Source: Endomicrobium sp. (GTDB lineage: Bacteria > Elusimicrobiota > Endomicrobiia > Endomicrobiales > Endomicrobiaceae). From it: a stretch of 11,814 nucleotides of DNA. Below the pieces are notes generated by a model, which saw only the letters and a program-made list of their open reading frames with translations, did not search any database and had not been told where the DNA came from. The stretch covers positions 1 through 11,814 of the forward strand of contig JAISRM010000249.1 in NCBI GenBank assembly GCA_031273645.1, in the 5' to 3' direction. Position 1 is the stretch's first letter. Each line of letters begins with the position of its first letter. A program made the translations under genes and the position numbers. Positions 1 through 5,519 of this stretch are shown piece after piece.

Positions 1-82
1 TAAAAACAGATGCAGTCTGAAAAGAAATAATGTTAGAAAATATATTAATATTAAACATGGATCCCCGCTTTCGCGAGGATGA
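1..82 (-). repeat. Composite dispersed repeat, copy 1 (modules A-C-B, cut by the window edge)
   Basis: Read on the minus strand, this matches 11639-11722 almost base for base: the B-type palindrome with the ATCCTCGCG arm, the AT-rich linker containing TTAATATTAA, then the CAGACTGCGTCTG-type hairpin (here 7-19, with one G-T wobble). It is therefore an inverted copy of the element at the other end of the window. No protein is supported; a short open frame from 58 merely runs into the tandem array. Identity as a repeat is directly visible, its biology is unknown. Confidence 0.85.
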
Positions 83-93
83 CAGCGGCGGCT

Positions 94-113
94 ATTCCCG
101 TTTTCACGGGAAT
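94..113. repeat. Module B palindrome, ATTCCC-N8-GGGAAT
   Basis: A 20-bp inverted repeat with 6-bp perfect outer arms, extended by GTTTT/CAC-type inner pairing, followed by the GACA that also follows most other B copies. Same architecture as 3791-3810 and 11764-11783. The pattern resembles the neisserial dRS3 consensus and related dispersed palindromes of other genomes; that is a resemblance of form only. Confidence 0.8.
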
Positions 114-117
114 GACA

Positions 118-329
118 GACACAAACAAAACAGACGCTGCTCGTATTCTATAAAACAGACGAAGTCTGCAGACACAAACAAAACAGACGCTGCTCGTATT
201 TTATAAAACAGACGAAGTCTGCAAACACAAACAAAACAGACGCTGCTCGTATTTTATAAAACAGACGAAGTCTGCAGACACAAACAAAACAGACGCTGCT
301 CGTATTCTATAAAACAGACGCTGTCTGTG
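118..329. repeat. 53-bp tandem repeat, four copies
   Basis: Copies begin at 118, 171, 224 and 277 with an exact 53-bp period and only one or two substitutions per copy; the fourth diverges after about 318. Each unit contains ACACAAACAAAACAGACGC and a CAGAC-GAA-GTCTG hairpin (156-168, 209-221, 262-274; the fourth is CAGACGCTGTCTG at 315-327). The period is not a multiple of three, so it is not a coding repeat. It lies just past the 3' end of the last operon gene. High similarity suggests recent amplification. Confidence 0.92.
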
Positions 330-358
330 TTCAATAAAGCAGGCGAAGCCTGTGTTCC

Positions 359-390
359 ATAAAACAGGCGCAGCCTGCAGGCGAAGCCTG
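359..390 (-). terminator. Possible terminator after the KS-ligase gene (paired mini-hairpins with T-run)
   Basis: Directly after the stop codon at 392, the minus strand has two adjacent hairpins, CAGGCTTCGCCTG (390-378) and CAGGCTGCGCCTG (377-365), the second followed by TTTTAT (364-359). A third follows at 352-340. A short GC stem plus T-tract is the form of an intrinsic terminator, but the stems are only 5-6 bp and the same module occurs between operon genes, so the function is inferred. Confidence 0.35.
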
Positions 391-391
391 T

Positions 392-2170
392 TTACCAGTC
401 GGATTTTTTGCCGAAAGGGGTGAGCGGTATTTTGTCTCCGAAGGTTATGTTTTTGGGCATTTCGTGAACGCTTAGATTTTTTTGCATATCGGAATGAATT
501 TCTTTTTTTGCGGTTTCGACGTTAACCCCGTCTTTTAATACTATAAACGCTTTTAATCTTTCTCCTCCCAGCCTTACGGCAGCGTCTTTAACAAAAGGAT
601 TTAATTTAAGCGCCGCCTCGACTTTTGAAGGATATACGTTGACTCCGGCAACCTGCACGGCATTATCTTTTCTTGCCGAAACTCTGAACATTGTTTGGCT
701 TTCCATAGCTAAGATATCGGGTATTTCTATTTCTAAAGACGTTTTTTTGCGTTTAATTTTATCAACAATACCGTTTTTAAAAATTAAATCCCAGCACGGC
801 AAAAAGTTAAACGGAGCATAAGCGTTTTGTCTGTAAGCTATGGCTCCGGATTCGGAAGCTCCGTAAATTTCCGTAAGGCGCGCAGCGCCGCTTGCGTATA
901 TTTTTTCTATCAGCTCGTCGGGACAAGGCGCGGTTGAAGTTAAAACCCGAACGCCTTGCGGAAATTTAAAATTTAAGCCGTCTAAAATTTTTAAAAACAT
1001 CGGGAAAGTTACAAACATATCGCCCTCTTGTAAAATTTCTGCCCACTTGAGCGTGGGAACGGGAGGATAAGAAACTGCGGCGATATCTAAAAAACGCGGC
1101 ATTTTTAAAGTAAAAATAAAACCGTAAGAATGGTGCGACGGAACCGTTGCGACTATCCTTTTAACGTCTTTAAACAAAAAAGCCAGACTTTCAATTTCTT
1201 CGTCGATACTTTCTTTTAAGTGAATGCAGTTTTTGGGAATGCCCGCAGAGCCGGAAGTGAAAAAATTTATCCGGTTTGATTTTTTAAAACCGTCAAAAAC
1301 TTCTGTTTCCGCCGAATACGGATCGGTAAAATCTTTATCTGCCGCGCACAATAATTTTAGTCCTCCGCAAACGGACTTTATTTTGTTTTCGCCGGCATTT
1401 TTAAGAAGTTCGGCCGTATTTTGATTTTCAAAAACCGACATTATATTTTGGCGGCTGCCTGCAAGAGAAGTTTTAACAAAATCGCGGGCTATGCGTTTTG
1501 CTTCTTGCGGCAAAATAAAAGGCTCAAAACTTCTTGCCAAATTAAAAGCCGCTAAAGACGGATTAAATTCGTCGCTAATAAAAGAAGCCGGCAAATCAAT
1601 ATAAAATCCGCCGTTAACGTTTTCGTCTTGAGGGGATTTGCAAATAAGAAATGCCGCAGCGCCAGGACGCTGAATTATTTTGTCTGAGTATTGCGTCAAA
1701 GTTACGGGATTAATTTCGTCTGCGGCGCATAAAAGAACGCTTTCGCAGCGATTTTCGGAAAGCCAGATTTTTGCCGTTGTCAAAGCGTTTTCAAAAGTTT
1801 TCGCGCCGCCGCTTAGGCTGACGCAGGCGCCGCGCAAATTTAAAGCAAGCGTTACCGCAGTTTCTAAAGAGTTGTGGACGGAAGCAGAAAAAGCAAGAGG
1901 GGAAGCAAGGGTGTCGCCGTCGTCGATTATGCTGTCCATAAAGCCGCAGGTGGCAACGACGGGACCTTTTCCTGTGGCGATTATAAGCCCGATATTTTCT
2001 TTTGGCAAATTTAAATCTATTGCCGCGCCGTCTAACGTTTTTGCGCAGGCAAGCAAGGCAAGTTTTTGAAGATTGTCTAAACGCCGCAGACGTTTTGCCT
2101 GAAAATAATTATTTAAACCAGAAACGTCGGCCGCATAAGAAGCTGTTTTAATATATATTTTATCGTTCAT
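392..2170 (-). CDS. Fused KS-like (chain-length-factor type) and acyl-AMP ligase protein
   Basis: 592 residues with two parts. Residues ~1-215 resemble the N-terminal ketosynthase-like domain (PF13723 type) found in APE clusters: SPLAFSASVHNS at 90-101 and VLLCAADE at 145-152. Where a ketosynthase has its Cys nucleophile there is VSLSGGAKT (117-125), so it should not condense. Residues ~245-592 are an ANL-family ligase: P-loop FFTSGSAGIPK (303-313), IYGASESG (435-442), ARKDN (499-503), and a C-terminal Lys (588/589) in PLTPFGKKSDW. Such ligases activate a carboxylic acid as acyl-AMP and load it on an ACP. Only ~60 residues precede the P-loop in the ligase part, fewer than is usual, so its N-lobe looks shortened. 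The ATG overlaps the KS stop codon (ATGA), which indicates translational coupling. In APE clusters I would expect these as two proteins; this is a fusion, natural or from a deletion. Cytoplasmic. Confidence 0.85.
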   Translation of the reverse strand: MNDKIYIKTASYAADVSGLNNYFQAKRLRRLDNLQKLALLACAKTLDGAAIDLNLPKENIGLIIATGKGPVVATCGFMDSIIDDGDTLASPLAFSASVHNSLETAVTLALNLRGACVSLSGGAKTFENALTTAKIWLSENRCESVLLCAADEINPVTLTQYSDKIIQRPGAAAFLICKSPQDENVNGGFYIDLPASFISDEFNPSLAAFNLARSFEPFILPQEAKRIARDFVKTSLAGSRQNIMSVFENQNTAELLKNAGENKIKSVCGGLKLLCAADKDFTDPYSAETEVFDGFKKSNRINFFTSGSAGIPKNCIHLKESIDEEIESLAFLFKDVKRIVATVPSHHSYGFIFTLKMPRFLDIAAVSYPPVPTLKWAEILQEGDMFVTFPMFLKILDGLNFKFPQGVRVLTSTAPCPDELIEKIYASGAARLTEIYGASESGAIAYRQNAYAPFNFLPCWDLIFKNGIVDKIKRKKTSLEIEIPDILAMESQTMFRVSARKDNAVQVAGVNVYPSKVEAALKLNPFVKDAAVRLGGERLKAFIVLKDGVNVETAKKEIHSDMQKNLSVHEMPKNITFGDKIPLTPFGKKSDW

Positions 2171-3438
2171 AAAGCAGTTTTACCGCCGTACTTTTTTCCG
2201 CCTAAAATTAAAGCGGCGTTACAGCCGCCGAAAGCCAAAGAAACAGAAAGCGCGGCCTGCGCGCCGTCTATAAAAGTTTCTTTTAGCGCAGGGCAAAAAT
2301 TTAAAGATTCGTCGGGTACAGTAAAATTTTTTACGGGAGGGATTCTGCCTTCGTTTAAACAAATAAGGGTTAAGCACGCTTCAACGGCTCCGGCGGCGCC
2401 AAGCGCGTGACCGGTAAGACTTTTTGTCGCGCTTACGGGAACTCCTTTTAACAAAGAGTTAAAAACCGCCGCTTCGGCTGCGTCGTTATCTTTTGTGCCG
2501 GTCGCGTGAGCGTTTATAAAAGCGATATTTTCTTTTGATTTGTCTGCCTGACTAAAAGCAAATTCAACGGCTTTTTTTAAACCTCTCCCCTGCGGGTCGG
2601 GAGCGGTGGCATGATAGGCGTCAACTGCGGTTCCGTACCCTAAAATAAAGCCTTTAATGTCGGGCAGTTTTTTTTGCGCGGATTTTAAATTTGCAAGTCT
2701 GTGTTCATAATTTTTTTGCGATTCCAAAATTAAAACGCCGGCGCCTTCTCCAAGGTTTATGCCGTTTCTGTTTTTATCAAAAGGGCGGCATCGTTCTTTT
2801 GAAGCTATCATAAGTTTTATAAAACCGGTGTAAGGGATCATGTTAAGTTCGTCTGTTGCGCCGCAAATAACAATATCGCAAATATCGTGTTCAATCCATT
2901 GCGCGCCTATGCCTGCGGCGTCTGTGCCGCAAGCGCATGCGCTGACTACTGTTTGAGAAATGCCGTCTATGCCTAAATCTTTTAAAATTTCGCTTGCGGC
3001 CGAGTAGCCGATATACTTGTCAAGCGCCGCCGGCTTCGCCGGTTTTTTGGGAGAGGATGCAGGATTTTCAGGCTCTGAGCTGCGGGATTTTCGCCACTCT
3101 TTATAAAAATCAAAACAATTGAAAGAAATGTCAACGGTCGCGCCTATGCAGACGCCGACGCGCGCTTTTTTTAAATCTTCGGATTTTAAAACGGCGCTTT
3201 CAAGCGCTTCTTCTAAAGCTTTGCGCAAAAAAAGATAACTGTAACTTTCGCCGTCTTTTTTTTGCGATAAAATTTCTTGGGCAACAGTAAAAACCGGATA
3301 TTCGTTTGAATAAGAACTTTGAAGTCTTGCGGCAGGATATGAAAACAAAGAATTGCCCGCAAACAAATTTTTTGATATTTGCCCGATATCGTTTCCCAAA
3401 GCGCAAACGCAGCCTATTGCCGATATTATCGTTTTCAT
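2167..3438 (-). CDS. Beta-ketoacyl-[ACP] synthase (FabF-like, APE type)
   Basis: 423 residues, thiolase fold. The full triad is visible: Cys168 in SACACGTDAAG, His311 in NAHATGTKDND, and His344 in KSLTGHALGAAG with Lys339. It also has DKNRNGINLGEGAGVLILES at 221-240. It should perform decarboxylative Claisen condensation on an ACP-bound chain in the cytosol. Between the GATVDISFN strand and the active site, residues ~118-138 form a Ser/Pro/Lys/Ala-rich insertion (EPENPASSPKKPAKPAAL) encoded partly by a hairpin repeat at 3030-3042. Start: ATG at 3438, with only a weak ACGGG-type ribosome site. The preceding open frame stops 2 nt before this ATG (3441). The stop overlaps the ligase-fusion start. 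It pairs naturally with the ACP at 4169 and the KS-like domain downstream. Clearly a KS; the APE assignment comes from the neighbourhood. Confidence 0.93.
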   Translation of the reverse strand: MKTIISAIGCVCALGNDIGQISKNLFAGNSLFSYPAARLQSSYSNEYPVFTVAQEILSQKKDGESYSYLFLRKALEEALESAVLKSEDLKKARVGVCIGATVDISFNCFDFYKEWRKSRSSEPENPASSPKKPAKPAALDKYIGYSAASEILKDLGIDGISQTVVSACACGTDAAGIGAQWIEHDICDIVICGATDELNMIPYTGFIKLMIASKERCRPFDKNRNGINLGEGAGVLILESQKNYEHRLANLKSAQKKLPDIKGFILGYGTAVDAYHATAPDPQGRGLKKAVEFAFSQADKSKENIAFINAHATGTKDNDAAEAAVFNSLLKGVPVSATKSLTGHALGAAGAVEACLTLICLNEGRIPPVKNFTVPDESLNFCPALKETFIDGAQAALSVSLAFGGCNAALILGGKKYGGKTAL

Positions 3439-3440
3439 TT

Positions 3441-3548
3441 TTAACCCGTTTTAGCGCGGCGCGCAAAATTTACCGCCGTTAAAAAAACTTCGTTTTTATT
3501 TTTAGACGTTTTATTTTGCTCTGTCAGTTCAAGCCGGCGGCTTATTTT
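3441..3548 (-). pseudogene. Possible 3' remnant of a lost gene upstream of the KS
   Basis: On the minus strand, 35 sense codons run from an in-frame stop at 3549-3551 to a TAA at 3441-3443, 2 nt before the KS ATG. They contain no ATG. The peptide (ISRRLELTEQNKTSKNK then NEVFLTAVNFARRAKTG) has normal-looking composition, and tight spacing to the next gene is typical of a real gene end. Upstream of it the DNA turns into dispersed repeats. I read it as the C-terminal tail of a gene whose body was lost. The family is not recognisable and chance is possible. Confidence 0.3.
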
Positions 3549-3602
3549 TTATTGTTAACATATACCCCGCAGCAAGCTGCAGGCAACAACTTAGTCAGTA
3601 CC

Positions 3603-3652
3603 CAAATATTGTTCCTAAGCATCTTGCATCCGAGTTTTTATATCAGGAAACT
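3603..3652 (-). repeat. Diverged, inverted copy of module D
   Basis: Read on the plus strand, CAAATATTGTTC, CTAAGCA, CCGAGT, TTTTTAT and the following GA-rich end occur in the same order as in the reverse complement of 3916-3988. Several small gaps and substitutions are needed, so it is an older copy. The palindrome GCAGCAAGCTGC (3569-3580) lies just before it. Confidence 0.5.
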
Positions 3653-3673
3653 ATCGTTTTTTCAAGGTCTGTC

Positions 3674-3773
3674 GTTCCCATAAAAATGGCAGGCTTCGCC
3701 TGTTTTATGGAACACAGCCCGCGCCTATTTTGTTTGTGTCTGTCATTCCCATGAAAATGGCAGGCTTCGCCTG
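3674..3773. repeat. Chimeric B half-palindromes joined to TTC-loop hairpins
   Basis: Twice, a B module begins (TTCCCATAAAAATGG from 3676; ATTCCCATGAAAATGG from 3746) and then, instead of closing with GAAT, switches into CAGGCTTCGCCTGTTTT hairpins at 3690-3702 and 3761-3773. The two modules share the GG/CAGG junction, which suggests template switching or recombination between hairpins. Confidence 0.75.
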
Positions 3774-3790
3774 TTTTGTTTGTGCCTGTC

Positions 3791-3988
3791 ATTCCCATGA
3801 AAATGGGAATCCATGTTTAATATTAATACAGTTTCTAACATTATTTCTTTTCAGACTGCGTCTGTTTTTATAAAACAGCCGAAGGCTGTCTGAGAGAATT
3901 TTTTAGCAAACACAGATTTCCACCCGATAAAAACACTCGAGCGCAGGCTGCTAAGGAAGAACAAATATTAAAAACTCGGCAATGACAA
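3791..3988 (+). repeat. Composite dispersed repeat, copy 2 (B-C-A-A-linker-D)
   Basis: Order: B palindrome 3791-3810, AT-rich linker with TTTAATATTAATA, hairpin CAGACTGCGTCTG 3852-3864, hairpin CAGCCGAAGGCTG 3876-3888, spacer GAATTTTTTAGCAAAC, then module D 3916-3988. The first five parts match 11639-11763 in the same orientation. D (73 bp) matches 7583-7655 with four differences by eye. Non-coding; occupies most of the gap between the KS and ACP genes. Confidence 0.88.
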
Positions 3989-4020
3989 CACAGACAAAAC
4001 AGACGCAAGCTGTATTTCAC

Positions 4021-4080
4021 AAACCAGACGAAATCTGGCTGCCAATCCCATAAAACAGGCGAAGCCTGTCCAGTGAAAAA
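4021..4080. repeat. Isolated GAA-loop hairpins
   Basis: CCAGACGAAATCTGG (4024-4038) and CAGGCGAAGCCTG (4056-4068, preceded by ATAAAA) are two further members of the 13-bp hairpin family, without attached B or C modules. Confidence 0.7.
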
Positions 4081-4113
4081 GGGAAGTTTAAAAAATCCGT
4101 TAAACGCCGGACA

Positions 4114-4133
4114 TCGCGCAGCTTGCTGCGCGA
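4114..4133. repeat. Perfect 9-bp inverted repeat downstream of the ACP gene
   Basis: TCGCGCAGC-TT-GCTGCGCGA is a strong GC-rich hairpin 35 nt past the ACP stop. On the minus strand the nearest T-run (TTTTTT) begins about 17 nt later, so it is not a clean intrinsic terminator. It might attenuate transcription or protect the ACP message 3' end; this is inference. It is unlike the GAA-loop family. Confidence 0.55.
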
Positions 4134-4168
4134 AAGTTCATTTGCGGCCGGCAGCGAAAACTTTGTTT

Positions 4169-4426
4169 TTACTTTGTTCTGTTTTCTTCTATGTATTTTC
4201 TTAAAGTTTCAAACGTCGTAAAAATTTCTCTGCCTTCTTCCATATTAGATATTGTGATATCGTAATATTTTTTCAATATTACCACCAGCTCAATGGCGTC
4301 TAAGCTGTCAAGCCCCAGCCCTTCAAACAAAGGAGTTTCTTCTTTAACCGAACTTAAATCTACTCCTTCAAGATCAAGATTTTCCGATAAAACTTTTTTA
4401 ACGTCTTCTAATGAAGTTTGAATCAT
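4169..4426 (-). CDS. Acyl carrier protein
   Basis: 85 residues, the usual ACP size, acidic, four-helix pattern. The phosphopantetheine site is Ser41 in GLGLDSLDAIELV (36-48). The start is supported by GGGAG (minus strand) 6 nt before the ATG at 4426. It would carry the growing acyl chain between ligase, KS, dehydratase, thioesterase and acyltransferase in the cytosol. It lies 21 nt after the acyltransferase gene and ~730 nt before the KS start, a gap filled with repeats. Complete APE clusters usually have two ACPs; only one is seen here. Certain as a carrier protein; the pathway comes from context. Confidence 0.95.
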   Translation of the reverse strand: MIQTSLEDVKKVLSENLDLEGVDLSSVKEETPLFEGLGLDSLDAIELVVILKKYYDITISNMEEGREIFTTFETLRKYIEENRTK

Positions 4427-4447
4427 TGAACGCTCCCGAATATGCGC

Positions 4448-5332
4448 TTATTTACTCCACATATTATAATAATTAAAAAACTGATAAGGATATTTTTTAG
4501 CAAATGCCTCTAAACAGCCGGCAAATACTGCGGCTTCTTTTGCGTAATTTTCCGGTTTTGCGCCTTTATCTTCAACGCTAAAAGACGACGCTATAACCGA
4601 ATCTATACGCCCGCCTGAAACATGCGGAAAAAATATAATTGCAACGGGAACTCCAAGCGCGCCGGCAATGCGGTATATGCTTGCCGGAACATTTATTTTG
4701 CCGCCCAAAAAATCAACTTCAACGCAATTGCTTAAAGCGCCAAATGTTCGGTCTCCCATAATGCACACTATGCCTTTATTTTGCAAAGCGGCCATTATTT
4801 CTATGCTTGCGCCGGCAAAACCCGCAGAGTCTATAAAATGAACGGGCGAACTGCCGCCTGAAAGTTCGTGAACGTGCTTATCGACGTCTTTGTTCGTCCG
4901 GTAATAAACCACATATTTGTCGCCTTCCATAAAATCAAAAGCCGACATCGCCATTTGCCAGCAGCCGCAATGGGCGGTAATAATAATTAAGCCTTTATTT
5001 TTAGAAAGAAGTCTGCGGCACAAATCCTGATCTTCTTTTGAAGAGATCACCGTAACGTCGCCTCTTATTCCAAAAACCGCTCTGTCTATAAGTATCTTTG
5101 CAAAAGACAGATTGAGTTTATAAATGTGAAAGAACAATGAAAAAAAATGTCCGCCAAACCTTCTTTTAATATAAAACGACGCGCTTTTTCTTACCGAAGG
5201 CATTAGCGTATAAACAAAAACTACGCCGTAAGAAATTGCATAGGCGATTTGTCTGCCGCCGTACTTTACAAAAAAAGCAAGCAGTTTTTGAAAAAATTTG
5301 TTTCCTCTGCTTTCGCCTGTCCATTGCTGCAT
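4448..5332 (-). CDS. LpxL/HtrB-like lysophospholipid acyltransferase (LPLAT)
   Basis: 294 residues. The N-terminus MQQWTGESRGNKFFQ is of the type seen in APE-cluster acyltransferases. A hydrophobic stretch at ~28-45 suggests inner-membrane association. The catalytic motif region is ITAHCGCWQ (118-126): His121 is present, but the acidic residue of the usual HX4D/E motif is Gln126. A downstream block IVCIMGDRTFG (188-198) corresponds to the conserved Gly-Asp-Arg region of the family. Expected job: move the finished acyl/polyene chain from ACP to a lipid or glycolipid anchor at the cytoplasmic face of the inner membrane. It sits between the glycosyltransferase and the ACP, its likely donor. A GGGG(T) 5 nt before the ATG is a modest ribosome site. 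A promoter candidate lies ~50 nt upstream (5384-5410). Family sure; the substrate is inferred. Confidence 0.88.
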   Translation of the reverse strand: MQQWTGESRGNKFFQKLLAFFVKYGGRQIAYAISYGVVFVYTLMPSVRKSASFYIKRRFGGHFFSLFFHIYKLNLSFAKILIDRAVFGIRGDVTVISSKEDQDLCRRLLSKNKGLIIITAHCGCWQMAMSAFDFMEGDKYVVYYRTNKDVDKHVHELSGGSSPVHFIDSAGFAGASIEIMAALQNKGIVCIMGDRTFGALSNCVEVDFLGGKINVPASIYRIAGALGVPVAIIFFPHVSGGRIDSVIASSFSVEDKGAKPENYAKEAAVFAGCLEAFAKKYPYQFFNYYNMWSK

Positions 5333-5358
5333 ATTACCCCGTATTTTAGCGTTTTTAA

Positions 5359-5373
5359 CGCGTTAAGAACGCG
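5359..5373. promoter_or_regulatory. Inverted repeat in the leader of the acyltransferase gene
   Basis: CGCGTT-AAG-AACGCG lies between the candidate -10 box and the ATG at 5332. It would fall just downstream of the predicted transcription start (~5377), a position where a repressor site or leader hairpin could act. No T-run follows on the minus strand, so it is not a terminator. Confidence 0.35.
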
Positions 5374-5383
5374 CCGCCGCGTT

Positions 5384-5412
5384 ATTATATCAAAATAGGT
5401 CTTAAAACAAAA
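5384..5412 (-). promoter_or_regulatory. Candidate internal promoter with extended -10
   Basis: On the minus strand, TGATATAAT (5392-5384) is a perfect extended -10 (TGn-TATAAT). The -35 region is weak: TTTTGT or TTTGTT at 5407-5412 or 5406-5411 with 16-17 nt spacing. Strong extended -10 boxes can work with a poor -35. Predicted start near 5377, leaving a ~45-nt leader before the acyltransferase gene. It would let LPLAT, ACP, KS and ligase be expressed separately from the exporter genes. Confidence 0.45.
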
Positions 5413-5425
5413 AACCAAAGGGCTT

Positions 5426-5449
5426 GATATACATATATATATGTATATC
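5426..5449. promoter_or_regulatory. Perfect 24-bp AT-rich palindrome upstream of the internal promoter
   Basis: The two halves GATATACATATA and TATATGTATATC are exact reverse complements, with no spacer. Its centre is about 60 bp upstream of the predicted transcription start, where an activator could bind. It could also be a cruciform-forming AT tract. No regulator gene is seen in the window. Confidence 0.4.
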
Positions 5450-5471
5450 GTACCAAAGCAAGCTGCGTCTG

Positions 5472-5509
5472 CAGGCTTTGCCTGTTTTATGGGAACACAG
5501 ACAGCGTCC
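5472..5509. repeat. Hairpin modules between glycosyltransferase and acyltransferase genes
   Basis: CAGGCTTTGCCTG (5472-5484, TTT loop variant) followed by TTTTATGGGAACACAG and a degenerate CAGAC-AGC-GTCCG. The linking words (TTTTATGGGAACACAG) also occur near 3703 and 7672, marking it as the same family. Confidence 0.7.
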
Positions 5510-5519
5510 GTTTTGTTTG

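Noticed and set aside
58..210. Plus-strand open frame through the first repeat and tandem array
   Set aside because: Entirely repeat-derived; the 53-bp period shifts frame each copy, so it cannot be a repeat protein.
118..329. CRISPR array
   Set aside because: The copies are contiguous 53-bp units with no unique spacers, and no cas genes are present.
877..889. GGCGCGCAGCGCC hairpin inside the ligase gene as another repeat insertion
   Set aside because: It encodes SGAARL just before the conserved IYGASESG motif without a visible insertion; probably ordinary coding sequence.
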